Source: Lumbricus terrestris
Taxonomy: Eukaryota; Annelida; Clitellata; Crassiclitellata; Lumbricidae
DNA: 64,000 nt
Assembly: GCA_949752735.1 (NCBI GenBank)
Contig: OX457053.1
Span: forward strand, 3,491,166-3,555,165
Direction: 5' to 3'
Position numbers and translations under genes: made by a program
The notes under the pieces: model-generated
The model's input: only the letters and a program-made list of their open reading frames with translations
The model's database searches: none
What the model was told of the DNA's origin: nothing
Shown here: positions 34,846-44,523 of the stretch, in pieces
Layout of the letters: each line of letters starts with the position of its first letter
Position numbering within the stretch: the first letter of the stretch is position 1

Positions 34846-35120
34846 CAGGGCCGGATTAAGGCATGTTCACCATGTTCGGCGGAACAGGGGCCCACACTTT
34901 AGGGGGTCCCACACATGCGCGGACAAAAATTCGAAAATGTTTAGATTTTTGGCAAATTCCAACCAAGCGACAAAAAAGGTCATAAACTTTTTCGGTTGGA
35001 AATAATCGGTATATTCTACGAAATTTTCGACCAAACGACAAAAAAGTCGTCAGAATTTTCGGCCGTAGATCCGCAAAAGGATTCCCGAACAGGGCCCCCA
35101 CATTTCTTAATCCGGCCCTG
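34846..35120. mobile_element. Small hAT-type MITE with perfect 15-bp inverted repeats
   Basis: Left end CAGGGCCGGATTAAG (34846-34860) and right end CTTAATCCGGCCCTG (35106-35120) are exact inverted repeats. A CAGGG start is usual for hAT ends. The flanking 8-mers (TTTGCGTC and CTTGAATG) match only partly, so no target duplication is proven. At 275 bp with no transposase, it depends on enzymes made elsewhere. The open frames on both strands span non-coding MITE sequence. Confidence 0.8.
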
Positions 35121-35498
35121 CTTGAATGTGTCTCAAACTGGCCACATAGTATTTACGTCGCGTTTAACGCTCAGTTTCGACGCTAATTTTTATTAGAGGC
35201 CCTGGATGTCTCTTTGCGGCGTTTTCAATTTTCTTTCCCATTTCCTATCAGGACCGACGTATACCGACGTATACTTTTGTAATGGAAGACATGTCAAACG
35301 TTGCTTTGATAAGCTAATGTGTATAGGACGCTGAATTTGCAAATGAAAGAGGCCTTACACGCTCTTTGAAGCGAATGACGGTTAAAAGGATGATGATATA
35401 CAAATGTCATGTATAGTGTGGCTCAAACAAGCATTGGTTCTATTTGCTGAATTTCTAGTCACTTAGACACTTTGTGTATAATTTGTTAACGATGTTAC
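35121..35498. other. No gene recognised
   Basis: Unique sequence between two MITEs. Confidence 0.45.
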
Positions 35499-35745
35499 CA
35501 GTGGCGTAGCCAAGAGGGGGGTTTCGGGGGTTAAACCCCCATTGGCTTAGGAAAAAAGTTTTTTTTAAAGGTTATTTATCCATTTAAATAAGAAAAAACA
35601 AAACAATTGCTTGTAGCAACAATTGTTTTTCTTACTTTATTCCCTTTTTATTTACTGTAATACTGTTAGGTTGGTGTCAGGAAGGGCATCCGGCCAAGCC
35701 ATAAAACCCCCAAACTCCCCTGATAAATTCCTGGCAGCGCCACTG
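35499..35745. mobile_element. hAT-type MITE, CAGTGGCG family, copy 1
   Basis: Ends CAGTGGCGTAGCCAAG and GCAGCGCCACTG are inverted (the outer CAGTGGCG is exact). Flanking 8-mers GATGTTAC (35491-35498) and GATGTCAC (35746-35753) match 7 of 8, as expected for an aged hAT target duplication. Its subterminal part (GTTTCGGGGGTTAAACCCCC, then TTGGC) is shared in opposite orientation with the copy at 52636. No coding capacity. Confidence 0.85.
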
Positions 35746-35753
35746 GATGTCAC

Positions 35754-36117
35754 AGTATATGTTAGGGGCAGTGTGACGAGGAATTTCAGAGAGTAAATTC
35801 CGTCCTTTTTTGTATTCTATTCTGACAGCCTGCAATGGAGAAAGGAGATGCTAATAATGATTTTTGTCAAACAATTACTCAAGCGTGTACTATTTCTGAA
35901 AAATAATTTCGGCTGTTTTACTAAAACAATTTGACTATTGACAATAAATTCAATAATAGCATCTAATCTCGAAATTTGTATGGAGTCTCTCGCAAAAATA
36001 TTATACCTAGGCCTATTCGGAATTTTGCAGTCGCTCTCAGCATGGAGACCGATCATGGGGAAAGGAAAATGCCTTAAAAGAATAAGAGACGGACGAGGAA
36101 AAACGTGCAAATAAGTT
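35754..36117. other. No gene recognised
   Basis: Possibly the 3' untranslated part of the antisense LINE fragment that follows; no clear tail was seen. Confidence 0.35.
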
Positions 36118-36275
36118 TATCCCTTAATTATTGTAAGTTAGAACGGGAGGAAATGCATTCCAAATGGAGGGACCAACAACAGTAAACACCAGATGTTGTG
36201 CAAGAGCAGTCCTATAATAGTCCTGGGAACAAAAAGATCAAGACGATCTGCAGACCGCATTGAGCGAGATGAAGA
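36118..36275 (-). pseudogene. LINE RT C-terminal fragment, antisense
   Basis: The minus strand encodes LRSADRLDLFVPRT and, after a frameshift, RTALAQHLVF and TVVGPSIWNAFP followed by a TAA near 36132. These are the conserved C-terminal blocks of CR1/L2-type LINE ORF2 proteins (RSA...VPRT...FxVxGPxxWNxxP). The reverse transcriptase itself is missing. A relic. Confidence 0.6.
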
Positions 36276-36375
36276 TGCTGATAACGGCTTTTTACATAAT
36301 TAATATATTAATCGCCTTCGTGAGATTATTGTTAAGGCGCTATATAAATGGCCATACACATACATTAAGTTTGAT
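36276..36375 (+). mobile_element. LINE/SINE tail fragment
   Basis: AAGGCGCTATATAAATGGCC at about 36332-36351, followed by CATACACATACAT, is a typical tail with a short A-rich repeat. Confidence 0.45.
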
Positions 36376-36429
36376 AGGTATAATACATGCCTATTTAGGA
36401 GCGTTTCGACTACACAGTCTGTTGCTGCG

Positions 36430-36775
36430 CTGGTTTGACGTTGTCTACCGAAATGTTACCACCTATCTATCTGAGCTCTGCTTCTGTCCAGTATCTGTGT
36501 CTCTAACAGACTTCCGATCCATTCGCTCTGCCTATAAGTGGGATGTTTTGGTCCATTGTGCTGGAACCTCAACCGCTAGCTCCGGGCGTCTCAGTTGAAG
36601 GTCCGTCTGTCTGGAATATATAGTTTCCCGTTGGAGATAGCCTGTACGGTAGGCCTACGCCTGTTACCTATAGGCCTAGTTAGGGACAATTCCACCACGT
36701 TCTATAAACTCTACTTATTGCTTGACCGTGACTATAGACTGGAACTCTGGAAGTGTATCTGAATAGATGCTATTG
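36430..36775 (+). pseudogene. LINE RT C-terminal fragment, sense
   Basis: The plus strand encodes YLSELCFCPVS, then FRSIRSAYKWDVLVHCAG, a stop, then in other frames PSVWN and FPLEI and RDNSTTFYKL. This follows the block order of LINE C-termini (YL..LC.PV, LRSA...LVVP, GPS.WN.LPLEI). Frameshifts and stops make it a pseudogene. It probably belongs to a different family from the LINE at 49484. Confidence 0.5.
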
Positions 36776-36779
36776 AAAT

Positions 36780-36915
36780 TCATGAAATGAATGAAGGAAT
36801 AAATGAATAAATAGACGATTGAATGATTGAACGAACGAACGAATGAACGAACGAACTAACGAATGAACGAATGAACGAATGAGTGAATGAAAGAATGAAC
36901 GAACGAATGAAACGA
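36780..36915. repeat. GAAT/GAAC tetranucleotide tract
   Basis: AATGAATG and GAACGAAC repeats. Confidence 0.9.
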
Positions 36916-37595
36916 GTTGGTCCCTATGGCTAATAATACTAACAAATTTCGTTTACTCAATAATCCGATTGACAGTATTCAATTATGCAGAAAAACCAAC
37001 TTATGCAATTCAAACAATTCATAAGAACGCAAATAACAGAAGACGAAGGCTAAATCGCAAATTTCGAGCCATGTCAGGCGCAAGCGCCAGAGTTTTATAC
37101 ATTATAGGGCCTACGCCTATAGACTACTGATCGCTACTACTAACTCTCCCCTGGAATAAAAATAGCTGACAATGCCTTTTAATCTGTGCAGTAACTAACA
37201 TCTTTTAGCGCCATTCTCAATTGCTAGCAAAGTGTAAAGTAAAACACTTGATCACTTTACTGATAGAGTTTCTCAATAATAGTACTGTTGTACTATTCGA
37301 TTTAAGACTCAACTGATTTCTAACAATCGACGCGCACCATGAGGCTAAATAAATAGAGATATTTACTACAATAAAACAGGTGTTTAAAGTATCTGAAAAT
37401 GACTTGTGACATCGATTTTGCCTTAATATGTTTCTCACCATGAACTTGCTAAATCAATGGTCGATGTTTAGTTTTTCTGATAATTTTTTGCAACATCCTG
37501 TTGTAATAAAGATTCGCTAAAACCGGTGGAAAACTCTTAAAACGAGTATAACCATAATATCATTTTTGAAAAATGGTCAACAATTGGTTGAATTG
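36916..37595. other. No gene recognised
   Basis: A/T-rich unique sequence with a run of TAGGCCTA-like words just upstream (36650, 36671). Confidence 0.45.
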
Positions 37596-37597
37596 AA

Positions 37598-38130
37598 AGA
37601 ATGACAGACACAGAGATCCAGAAAGACAGAGAAAATCAGACAGATAGACAGAAAGAGATACAGAAAGAGCCAGCAAAAGAGCGAGACAAACAGATTGACA
37701 GACAGATAGACAGCCAGACAGACAGACAGAGACAAAAATAGACAGACAGAGACAGGCATATACAAACGAAGATAGACAGAGACAGACAAAGACGGGCAGA
37801 GACAGACATAGACGGACATTGAGAGACAGACAAAGCCAGCAAAAGAGACAGACAGAGACAGACAGAGACATGCAAAGCAGACAGAGATAGCCAGGGACAG
37901 ACAGATAGACAGAGACAGAGGCAGAGATAGACAGACAAAGAGAGACAGAGGCAGAGATAGAGACAGGCAAAGACAGACAGAGGCAGAGACAGAGATACAG
38001 ACAGACTGACATACAGACGGAAAAAGATAGTTGACGAGAGTCAGAGAAAGATAGACAGACAGAAACACAGAGACAGAGACAGACATACATACAGGCAGAG
38101 AGTGAGAAGAGATCAGAGAAACAGAGGAGA
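37598..38130. repeat. GACA/CAGAGA tract
   Basis: Imperfect GACAGACAGAGACAG repeats over more than 500 bases. Minus frames of up to 205 codons are Ser/Leu/Cys artefacts. Confidence 0.92.
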
Positions 38131-38893
38131 CAATACATAAGAGAACCATCGATATTCGACCCTCCTCTCTTAACTTAGTGGGGGGGAGGCACATTTATCA
38201 ACCCAAGCTAGTCTTTCTCCGAAAAACAATTTCTAGGCGCCATGCTTTCTACGTAAATCGTTGTTCAAACACTTTTGACACAATGAAATTTAATTTTGAA
38301 TTTCTTACTCAGGAATCCTGAGGTTTTTTGACTGTTCTCACCCATTCCTGTTATAATTTATATGTATGTTACTACAAATTTTTCGATTCACACAGAAATT
38401 TATTCACCCAACGGCTTATCTGTAGAATCAAATTATTAGGTGATTTCAAGATTAAACGAGGTGTTTTATAATACCGAGCACTTACGACTTTGCAATGATG
38501 GAGAAATAAGTTCACTGAATATTTATAGCGAGTGATAAAAATTAAAAGAGGTGGCCTATAACATCATATTTTATTTTTTTGCTCGCTGTAAATAGGAAAA
38601 TAACTTATTTTGCATTTTACGTATAATTATATTCCTATATCTCAACAACGCGGTTTCATAATAATAAGAGATTATTATCGTTGTTCTCTCCTTGGTAACC
38701 ACGCTTTTGACTGGCGCCAATTCGTTTGAAAGTAATATAGCGAGTTTCGTTCATTCAATTTTGGCCAACTTATTTATTTGACACCATCTCACGACGTAGT
38801 TGATTTGAGTCACCTCTCGTTTGTTGAAGCTTGGGACTAGTATAGTCTAGCAGTCTAGCACTGCTATTGTACAGACAGCAGCCGAATTAAATA
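38131..38893. other. No gene recognised
   Basis: Unique A/T-rich sequence leading to the hAT target site. Confidence 0.45.
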
Positions 38894-39187
38894 CTTATGT
38901 CCAGGGCTGTCCAACCCGCGGCCCGCGGGCCATGATCCGGCCCGCCGACTGGTTCCATCCGGCCCGCCAAGACTTCCTGAGAAGCCTAAAATTTAGGGCC
39001 TAAAATTCCTAAATATTGCAATTTTTCATGTCTTAAGTCTTAAGACTAAAATTATGAACCGCATACTAATAGCCAAGTGCGGTCTCTGAATCTCCCATAA
39101 TTCCTTGCTTCACCTAACATGAAGTTTTCAGTAAATGTAATAGCTCTTTGGTAATGACTCATAAGTCTTATTCCTTATCAAAGGAAA

Positions 39188-40817
39188 ATGGCGGCTAGCG
39201 ATAGCAGAAAACGAAAAATCGATTTTGAATGTAGAACTTTTAAAACGTCTTGGACGGAGGAATATTTCGTTGTTGAGCATTTGGGCAGTGTAATCTGCGT
39301 GATTTGCAATGAAACGATATCAGTAAATAAGGAATATAATATTAAACGACATTATTCCACGAAACATGCTGCTAAGTTAGGGTGACCATACGTCCCGGTT
39401 TTCTGGGACATGTCCCGGTTTTTTGTAGTGCGTCCCGGTGTCCCGACGACTTTGGCAAAATGGCAGAATTGTCCCGGTTTTTTTACCAGAAGGAAAGTTG
39501 GATCTTGAAAACATAAGTTTTATGTAAATTACCCAAAAGGGCCAAAAGAAGTCGTAGCAAAAGATAATTGGTCAATCTATATGGACTATTGAACTTAATA
39601 TTACATCTATAGTAGGCTAGGGTGTTTAATTAATAGATTTAAAGAATTATCACGAGACAGTTTTTATAAATTAATAGGCTACAATTTCATTGGCGGCGTC
39701 TTATCTGCATCGATTTCGGGAATTTCGGCAGGTAGCGCCAGGGTTGCTGCCGTAAGGCAACAGTTAGATCTCTCATGTCAGCACTGAAATTTTACCAATT
39801 TCTTTCAACAACTTAAAATGCAATTGATGCCATTGTAAGATGAAAATTTCAAAAAATCGGATGGGGAGAGGAACACTCCTTTCCCAAATTCCTTTACGCC
39901 GACCGCTCTTGTGCGCCCCACAAACCTTAAATTAAAATCTTTCTCTGGACAACTGATTACACACTGTACGCCGATTGAGAGTGTTCTTGATTATAAGAGG
40001 AGTGTTCTTGATTACAAGAGTAGCCTAGGCCTATTATAATGCACACAGTGTACTGAAAGCTAGAGCAGATTGGAGATTTCTACACTGAAGTCATTGCTCA
40101 TAATTAATTACTTATGCTAAAACAACGTTCGCAGAACAGAACTCAGGACTAACTAAAAATGTAATCTTCGGAGAAATATCAGTGATTTTAAACTTCTTCA
40201 AAGTATGCAGTTTACACTATAAGTAACAAAAGCCTATAGATCTAATAGCTTAAGCCTACTTTGACTGGAGCAGCATACAGGGTAAGGCCCTGGATCGCAG
40301 GTCTGTAGCCTAGTCCCAAAGTTACGGAATTAGGTATACAATTAGAATTAGGCCTATTGATAGTTTCCAAAAAGTGTCCCGGTTTTTGACGGGCAGAAAA
40401 TGGTCACCCTATGCTAAGTTTGACTGTCTTTCCGGGCAAGTTCGAAGCGACCGAGTGAATTCTTTGAAGCAAAACCTAACGGGACAACAGAAGTTTTTCA
40501 AAGTTGCAAATAGTAACTCTGAAACCGCAACAAAGGTCAGTTTTTGTATAGCTGAAGCTATCGCAAAGAGAGGAAAACCGTTCTCAGATGGCGAATTTAG
40601 TAAAGACTGTCTGAGGATGTTTATTAATGCCACAGCGCCAGATAAATTGTCTGTAGTAGAAAACACAAGTCTTTCGCATCAAACCATAGCAAGACGGGTT
40701 GATGACCTGGCTTCGAACATCCAGGAAAATCTTATTCGGCGACTTGATGAGTGCATATTTTACAGTTTAGCACTCGATGAGAGCACAGATTTAAGTGATT
40801 CAAGAAAGATGTTATGA
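39188..40817 (+). pseudogene. hAT transposase N-terminal part, split by a nested MITE
   Basis: The first piece runs from ATG at 39188 to 39377; the second from 40420 to a TGA at 40815-40817. Without the insert and one target duplication the frame is continuous, 195 codons. It has a BED-type zinc finger in the first piece (CVIC, then HYSTKH, giving CX2C...HX4H) and, near the end of the second, LDESTD, the block with the first catalytic Asp in hAT enzymes. The frame stops soon after (SRKML), so the catalytic core and dimerisation domain are missing. It may act as a DNA-binding repressor if expressed, but that is conjecture. It resembles ZBED-like hAT proteins. Confidence 0.8.
39378..40411. mobile_element. 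Nested hAT-type non-autonomous element, 1034 bp
   Basis: The ends TAGGGTGACCAT (39378-39389) and ATGGTCACCCTA (40400-40411) are perfect 12-bp inverted repeats. The 8-bp target duplication TGCTAAGT (39370-39377, 40412-40419) is perfect. Near the left end GTCCCGGTTTT occurs four times, and once more near the right end, as expected for subterminal transposase-binding repeats. The interior has no transposase and no recognisable gene. Confidence 0.93.
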
Positions 40818-41159
40818 AGTCTCTGAACAGTTATGACTGCAATGTGAATATATGTATAATTATGTCACTGTAAAATTATAAATATATGACATACTCGTAA
40901 GTCAATGAGACCAAGAAGGCGAATAGACTTGCTTGCTTTTACGAAATTATATCTTTGGAGACTTTGGCCCTCCGAGTCTTAGAAAATTGGCCATGTGGCC
41001 CTCTGCCTGAAAAGGTTGGACACCCCTGCTTATGTCCATTCAAGCGAATAATAATAATAATAATAATAACAACCTTCGTTTAATTTCAAACTGACAAAAA
41101 ACCGCAGAATAATCATAAACAAATGATCGCAAGATCTCACAGGAATCTAACTATAAGGT

Positions 41160-41300
41160 GGGAATCAAGATGGCGTCCATCGCGTCTTTCAACTCATTTT
41201 ACCAACGCCATCGGCCGATTGGAAGGTTGAGTGAATCTTTGGGAGGATAGTAGCGGGAGCGATCCCGCGTCTGCGCGCTCTTCCTGCGAGTGTGTTAACC
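41160..41300. promoter_or_regulatory. CpG-rich segment with a YY1-like site
   Basis: CAAGATGGCGTCC at 41166-41178 fits the YY1 consensus AAGATGGCG, often found at transcription starts. The surrounding 130 bases are CpG-rich and unique. No exon downstream is recognisable: the ATG inside the motif opens only 27 codons. Confidence 0.25.
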
Positions 41301-42287
41301 ATTATTCTAACTACCTTCAGTGATGGCACCTCAGGAAAGTTCCCGCTGCTGTCACAATGGGTCTTTGAGACTGCCGTCCTTTATGCTGGTTTGAGTAGGG
41401 AAGTTTGGATTCTGTAGGTCTACAATCTACATGTATACCTAACTTTATATATCGGTATTTTATTTTTAGTTCGTTATAGTTGCTGCTTAACGACTGCTTC
41501 ACAACTATGACTAGCGTCTCCCTCCTTCTTTCATCACACGTGGGACTGGCGATAACAGAGTTTCAGTATTGGCGTAGTTGAGTTGAGTCTTAGTATATTT
41601 TACAGTTATTTCAATCACTCTGAAGTTTCAAAAATGGTCAGATCCTATATTCATCCGACCCAGAATAGTCTAGAAAAAGCTAGGCTGATTTTACTTTGTG
41701 AAATTAAATAGAAACTACCCAAAATTCTAAGGCATCATGGTCTATATACAGGTAAGGTAGCCTACACATCTGCTGTATAAATATAGGCTAATCAAGAAAA
41801 TGCAAAAAGCACAAAACACTCCAAAACACATGCCTATCAAGAAATGTCTCCCAGAAAATGATCAAGCCACATAATCACAGAATTAGGCGCCACACAGGGT
41901 CGCAGACCATAGATGGCACTATGATAGTGCACCGTATTAATATCCCAGCATAGACTGGATTCAGTGAAGTTTAGACTGTGGAGTGTCTCCTTGGTGAAAA
42001 TGTCTGAAATAAAATATTTATGTTTTATGAATTATTGATAAAGCACGTTTTGTTTTTAACGAGAAAAACCTCCGAAGAAAACGTTAAATCTTGGGCAAAA
42101 CCTTCATTTTAAGACAATAGCAAAAAACATATTTTTAAATGGGGAAAAAAACTAAGCCTGGCAACTATGCCTACAATGTTGAATGACCTATTATGATTAC
42201 AAAGACCGTAGTACGCGTCTATAATATTCTTCTCTTTTTCGGATCGTTTTTCATGCAGCTTTTCTCATCAGTTATCTGCCAATTTGT
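41301..42287. other. No gene recognised
   Basis: Unique sequence. A short CCTCCTTCTTTCATCACACG / TGGGACTGGC block at 41521-41550 also occurs near 8130 and 27260. Confidence 0.45.
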
Positions 42288-42516
42288 GGGGCGCGGTGGT
42301 GTAGTGGTGGCGTCGTCGCCTTGAAGCCGGAAGGTTCGGGGTTCGAATCCACCTCGCCGCGTAAGGACCTTGGGCAAGTCCTTCACTCACAATTGCTCAG
42401 CGCTTCGGCGTGAAACTCCGATGCAGTGTCCGCTCTGCATTCGGGAGCGCCTCTGAGTAGAGAGAGAGAGCTTGAAGGGGCGCTATAACAAGTGCACATA
42501 CAAACATACAAACAAA
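42288..42516 (+). mobile_element. Main SINE family, copy 2
   Basis: Head GGGGCGCGGTGGTGTAGTGG, B box GGTTCGAATCC (42340-42350), middle domain ACCTTGGGCAAGTCCTTCAC, tail GAGCGCCTCTGAGTAG and CTTGAAGGGGCGCTATAACA. It ends with ACATACAAACATACAAACAA. It is nearly identical to copies 1 and 3, indicating recent activity. No clear target duplication. Confidence 0.88.
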
Positions 42517-43119
42517 TTCACCCCATTTTTCATCAGCAAGATTGAGCATTTGAGGACTTTTAATGATAATATCGGGGCGCATAGAACCTTAAAAGAGGTG
42601 TCTAAAATATCACAACGCTGCTGCAACCTACAAGCGTTCTCATTGCATCGTCAGTGTTTGCCGCTTCGAGACATGACCAGAGAAAGCGCCGCCGCCGCCG
42701 CAATCCATACAGACCGTCGAGAAAGACCGACACCCACCGTCAACACCCTTCCCCCCTCTTCGACCCGCACATCTACCGGACCATGTCGGACAACGGCGTA
42801 AATTTTTAATGATGCTATGCGCAGACTCCTCGTCCAACGCTTGATGGGATACGGGCACGCACGGTAGTCATCGCGGAAAATTATTCGCAAATTAAATGCA
42901 GGGCTGGAAATTAAAGGCCGGTGCTGGGAACTACTATGCTACGTGGGCGACCGTGCGCCGAACAAATCGCCGGGGTGAGCGGTGACAAATTGGACACCTT
43001 TGTTTTTGCGACGTCGATGTGATTTGTTTAAAAGGAACACGCGTTGGAAGCGGCTATACAGAAATACAGATGGTAGTAAAAGCATTGATGTAGACATGCA
43101 GATGGGAAAGCACTAAAGA
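42517..43119. other. GC-rich unique stretch, no gene recognised
   Basis: CpG-rich around 42680-42960 with a short CCGCCG run. Minus-strand frames of 72-79 codons overlap it but show no domain. Confidence 0.4.
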
Positions 43120-43180
43120 TGGATGAATGGATAGATGGATGAGTGATTGGAGGAGGGGTGAGTAAATGGGTGATTGAGTG
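43120..43180. repeat. Left remnant of the 120-130-bp minisatellite
   Basis: GGTGAGTAAATGGGTGATTG and the preceding GATGAGTGATTGG match units at 50791-51110. This is the left flank of the LTR element; GAGTG at 43176-43180 is its target duplication. Confidence 0.8.
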
Positions 43181-43760
43181 TGTGAGCTAATTTTGAATAG
43201 TGTATGTGGTCAGTTAATGTTTAAGCGTACGAATAGACCAGCTCAAGGTCAGCGTCTAGACAGTTAGGCCTGCAGGTGACAGACTGGCGGGAAAGTTGGC
43301 GCGGCTCGGCCGACCGTCGCCGGAGAACGCGAGAGAGACAGACAGACAGATAGACAGACAGACGGAGAGAGGCAGATAGAAGGACAGAGCGGCAGGGGGA
43401 AGAGTGTACGCCCAGACAGTGAGATAAGTTGTAGAAGAAGGAGTTGGTAGTAGAGAGTAGAAGACGTTTTAGAGAACAGTGGAGTTAGACAATAATAGTT
43501 GCGTTACTGTCGTAGAATTCAAGCGTTTGTCGTCGTTGATGCATTGTTGTGTTATTTGCGAATATTAAAAAGAAGAAGAAAATACAAGAAACAGAGCTTT
43601 GTTGTAATTAAACAAGTTAAGAACTTTAGAAACTTATACACTAGCTTTAGATACCGAAATACAGTGACTAGGTTAGGCCTAGGCTGCGCTACTGGACTAA
43701 AGAATTGAATTGTGTCCATTAAGAGACTGGAGAAATTGTCAGTGGTTGTGGAAGCTGACA
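43181..43760 (+). repeat. 5' LTR
   Basis: Begins TGTGAGCTAATTTTG and ends GAAGCTGACA, with the usual TG...CA borders. It contains a CpG-rich part (about 43300-43330) and a GACA repeat. Compared with the 3' LTR it has 18 extra bases around 43706-43723 and no other difference seen by eye. The promoter should lie in this LTR, but no clear TATA box was found. Confidence 0.95.
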
Positions 43761-43762
43761 TT

Positions 43763-43780
43763 TGGTGGCAGCGGTGGGAT
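43763..43780 (+). promoter_or_regulatory. Primer-binding site, tRNA-Leu type
   Basis: TGGTGGCAGCGGTGGGAT lies 2 bases after the 5' LTR. It is the exact reverse complement of a 3' end ATCCCACCGCTGCCA plus CCA, the sequence of animal tRNA-Leu(AAG) as I recall it. It would prime minus-strand DNA synthesis. Confidence 0.85.
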
Positions 43781-44158
43781 ACTGAATTCAAGCAAAGGAC
43801 GTTGGGATAGCGAATAATTCAGGCAACGAACGGCGGATTGCGAAGTCAAGCAACGAACGTTGGGATAGTCGTATCCAAGCTACGGACAGTGGATTTTGAA
43901 GCCTTACGAGACGCCGACCACACGGGAGAAGGAGAGTGAGCATCTGAACAACCGGAGAAGCAGTCCGAGCATCCGAACAACTGGTGAGAAGATACAACGA
44001 GCATACGAACGACACTACGACAACGCAACGCCAAAGAGAGAGGTATACAAAACTCGCTCCTTGAATAAATAAGCAATAGAAATTACAGTCAACCAATCAC
44101 AGAAAGCATAGCCACTCCCTCGATTTCTACACGCAAATCATTGAAGTAAGGAAGTAAG
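43781..44158 (+). other. Untranslated leader of the LTR element
   Basis: No long open frame. Imperfect repeats containing AACGAACG(T)TGGGATAG and GGATTGCGAAGTCAAG make up the first 130 bases; their role is unknown. Packaging signals are usually in this part, but none can be assigned. Confidence 0.6.
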
Positions 44159-44500
44159 ATGGAGAAACTTACAGAACAAAAGCAAGCTAATATAAAGAAG
44201 ATGTCTTCTGATCGAATAATAAAATTATTAATCGAAGCTGATCTAGACGTGGAAGAAGTCGAAGAGATGTCAAGGGAAAATTTGATGAGAGCTCTAGCAG
44301 AGGTGTGGCTAAAAAAGGAAGCTGAAGAGAAAGGTGCAGTAGGTGGTGTTGAGGAGAAACCACAGGCTATGTCTATGGAGGCGTTGATGCAATTTATGAT
44401 GATGAGGGAGGAGCAACGTAGACAAGAAGAGGAGAAACGTAGACAAGAGGAGAAAGAGAAAGAAGAGACTGGAGAAATTGTCAGTGGTTGTGGAAGCTGA
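44159..44500 (+). pseudogene. gag: gag, N-terminal part, ended by an acquired TGA
   Basis: ATG at 44159 opens 113 codons. An N-terminal segment with acidic helices (ADLDVEEVEEMSREN) is followed by a Met-rich stretch and a charged coiled coil of RRQEEEKRRQEEKEKEE type, typical of the start of Gmr1-like Gag. The last 11-12 codons are not gag: they come from a copied LTR end (44463-44502), whose TGA at 44498-44500 ends the frame. The downstream ORF at 44501 is in the same frame. The first half of the capsid appears to be missing. Confidence 0.85.
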
Positions 44501-44523
44501 CATTTGGTGACAGCGGTGGGATA
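44463..44523 (+). repeat. Internal copy of the LTR end plus primer-binding site
   Basis: These 61 bases match 43721-43781 (last 40 bases of the 5' LTR, the 2-base spacer, the primer-binding site and 1 further base) with one mismatch (G at 43768, A at 44510). Against the 3' LTR the match begins 4 bases earlier (44459-44502 against 49431-49474). Gag sequence lies on both sides. It introduces TGA within gag. Confidence 0.95.

Larger units (their letters stand above)
38902..41028 (+). mobile_element. hAT transposon, internally deleted, with a nested element
   Basis: The ends CAGGGCTGTCCAACC (38902-38916) and GGTTGGACACCCCTG (41014-41028) are inverted repeats matching at 14 of 15 positions. A perfect 8-bp target duplication CTTATGTC lies outside (38894-38901 and 41029-41036), diagnostic of hAT. 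It carries only the N-terminal third or so of a BED-finger transposase. A second hAT-type element (39378-40411) interrupts that ORF. Without the nested copy the element is about 1.09 kb, far too short for a full hAT transposase, so it is non-autonomous. Confidence 0.92.
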
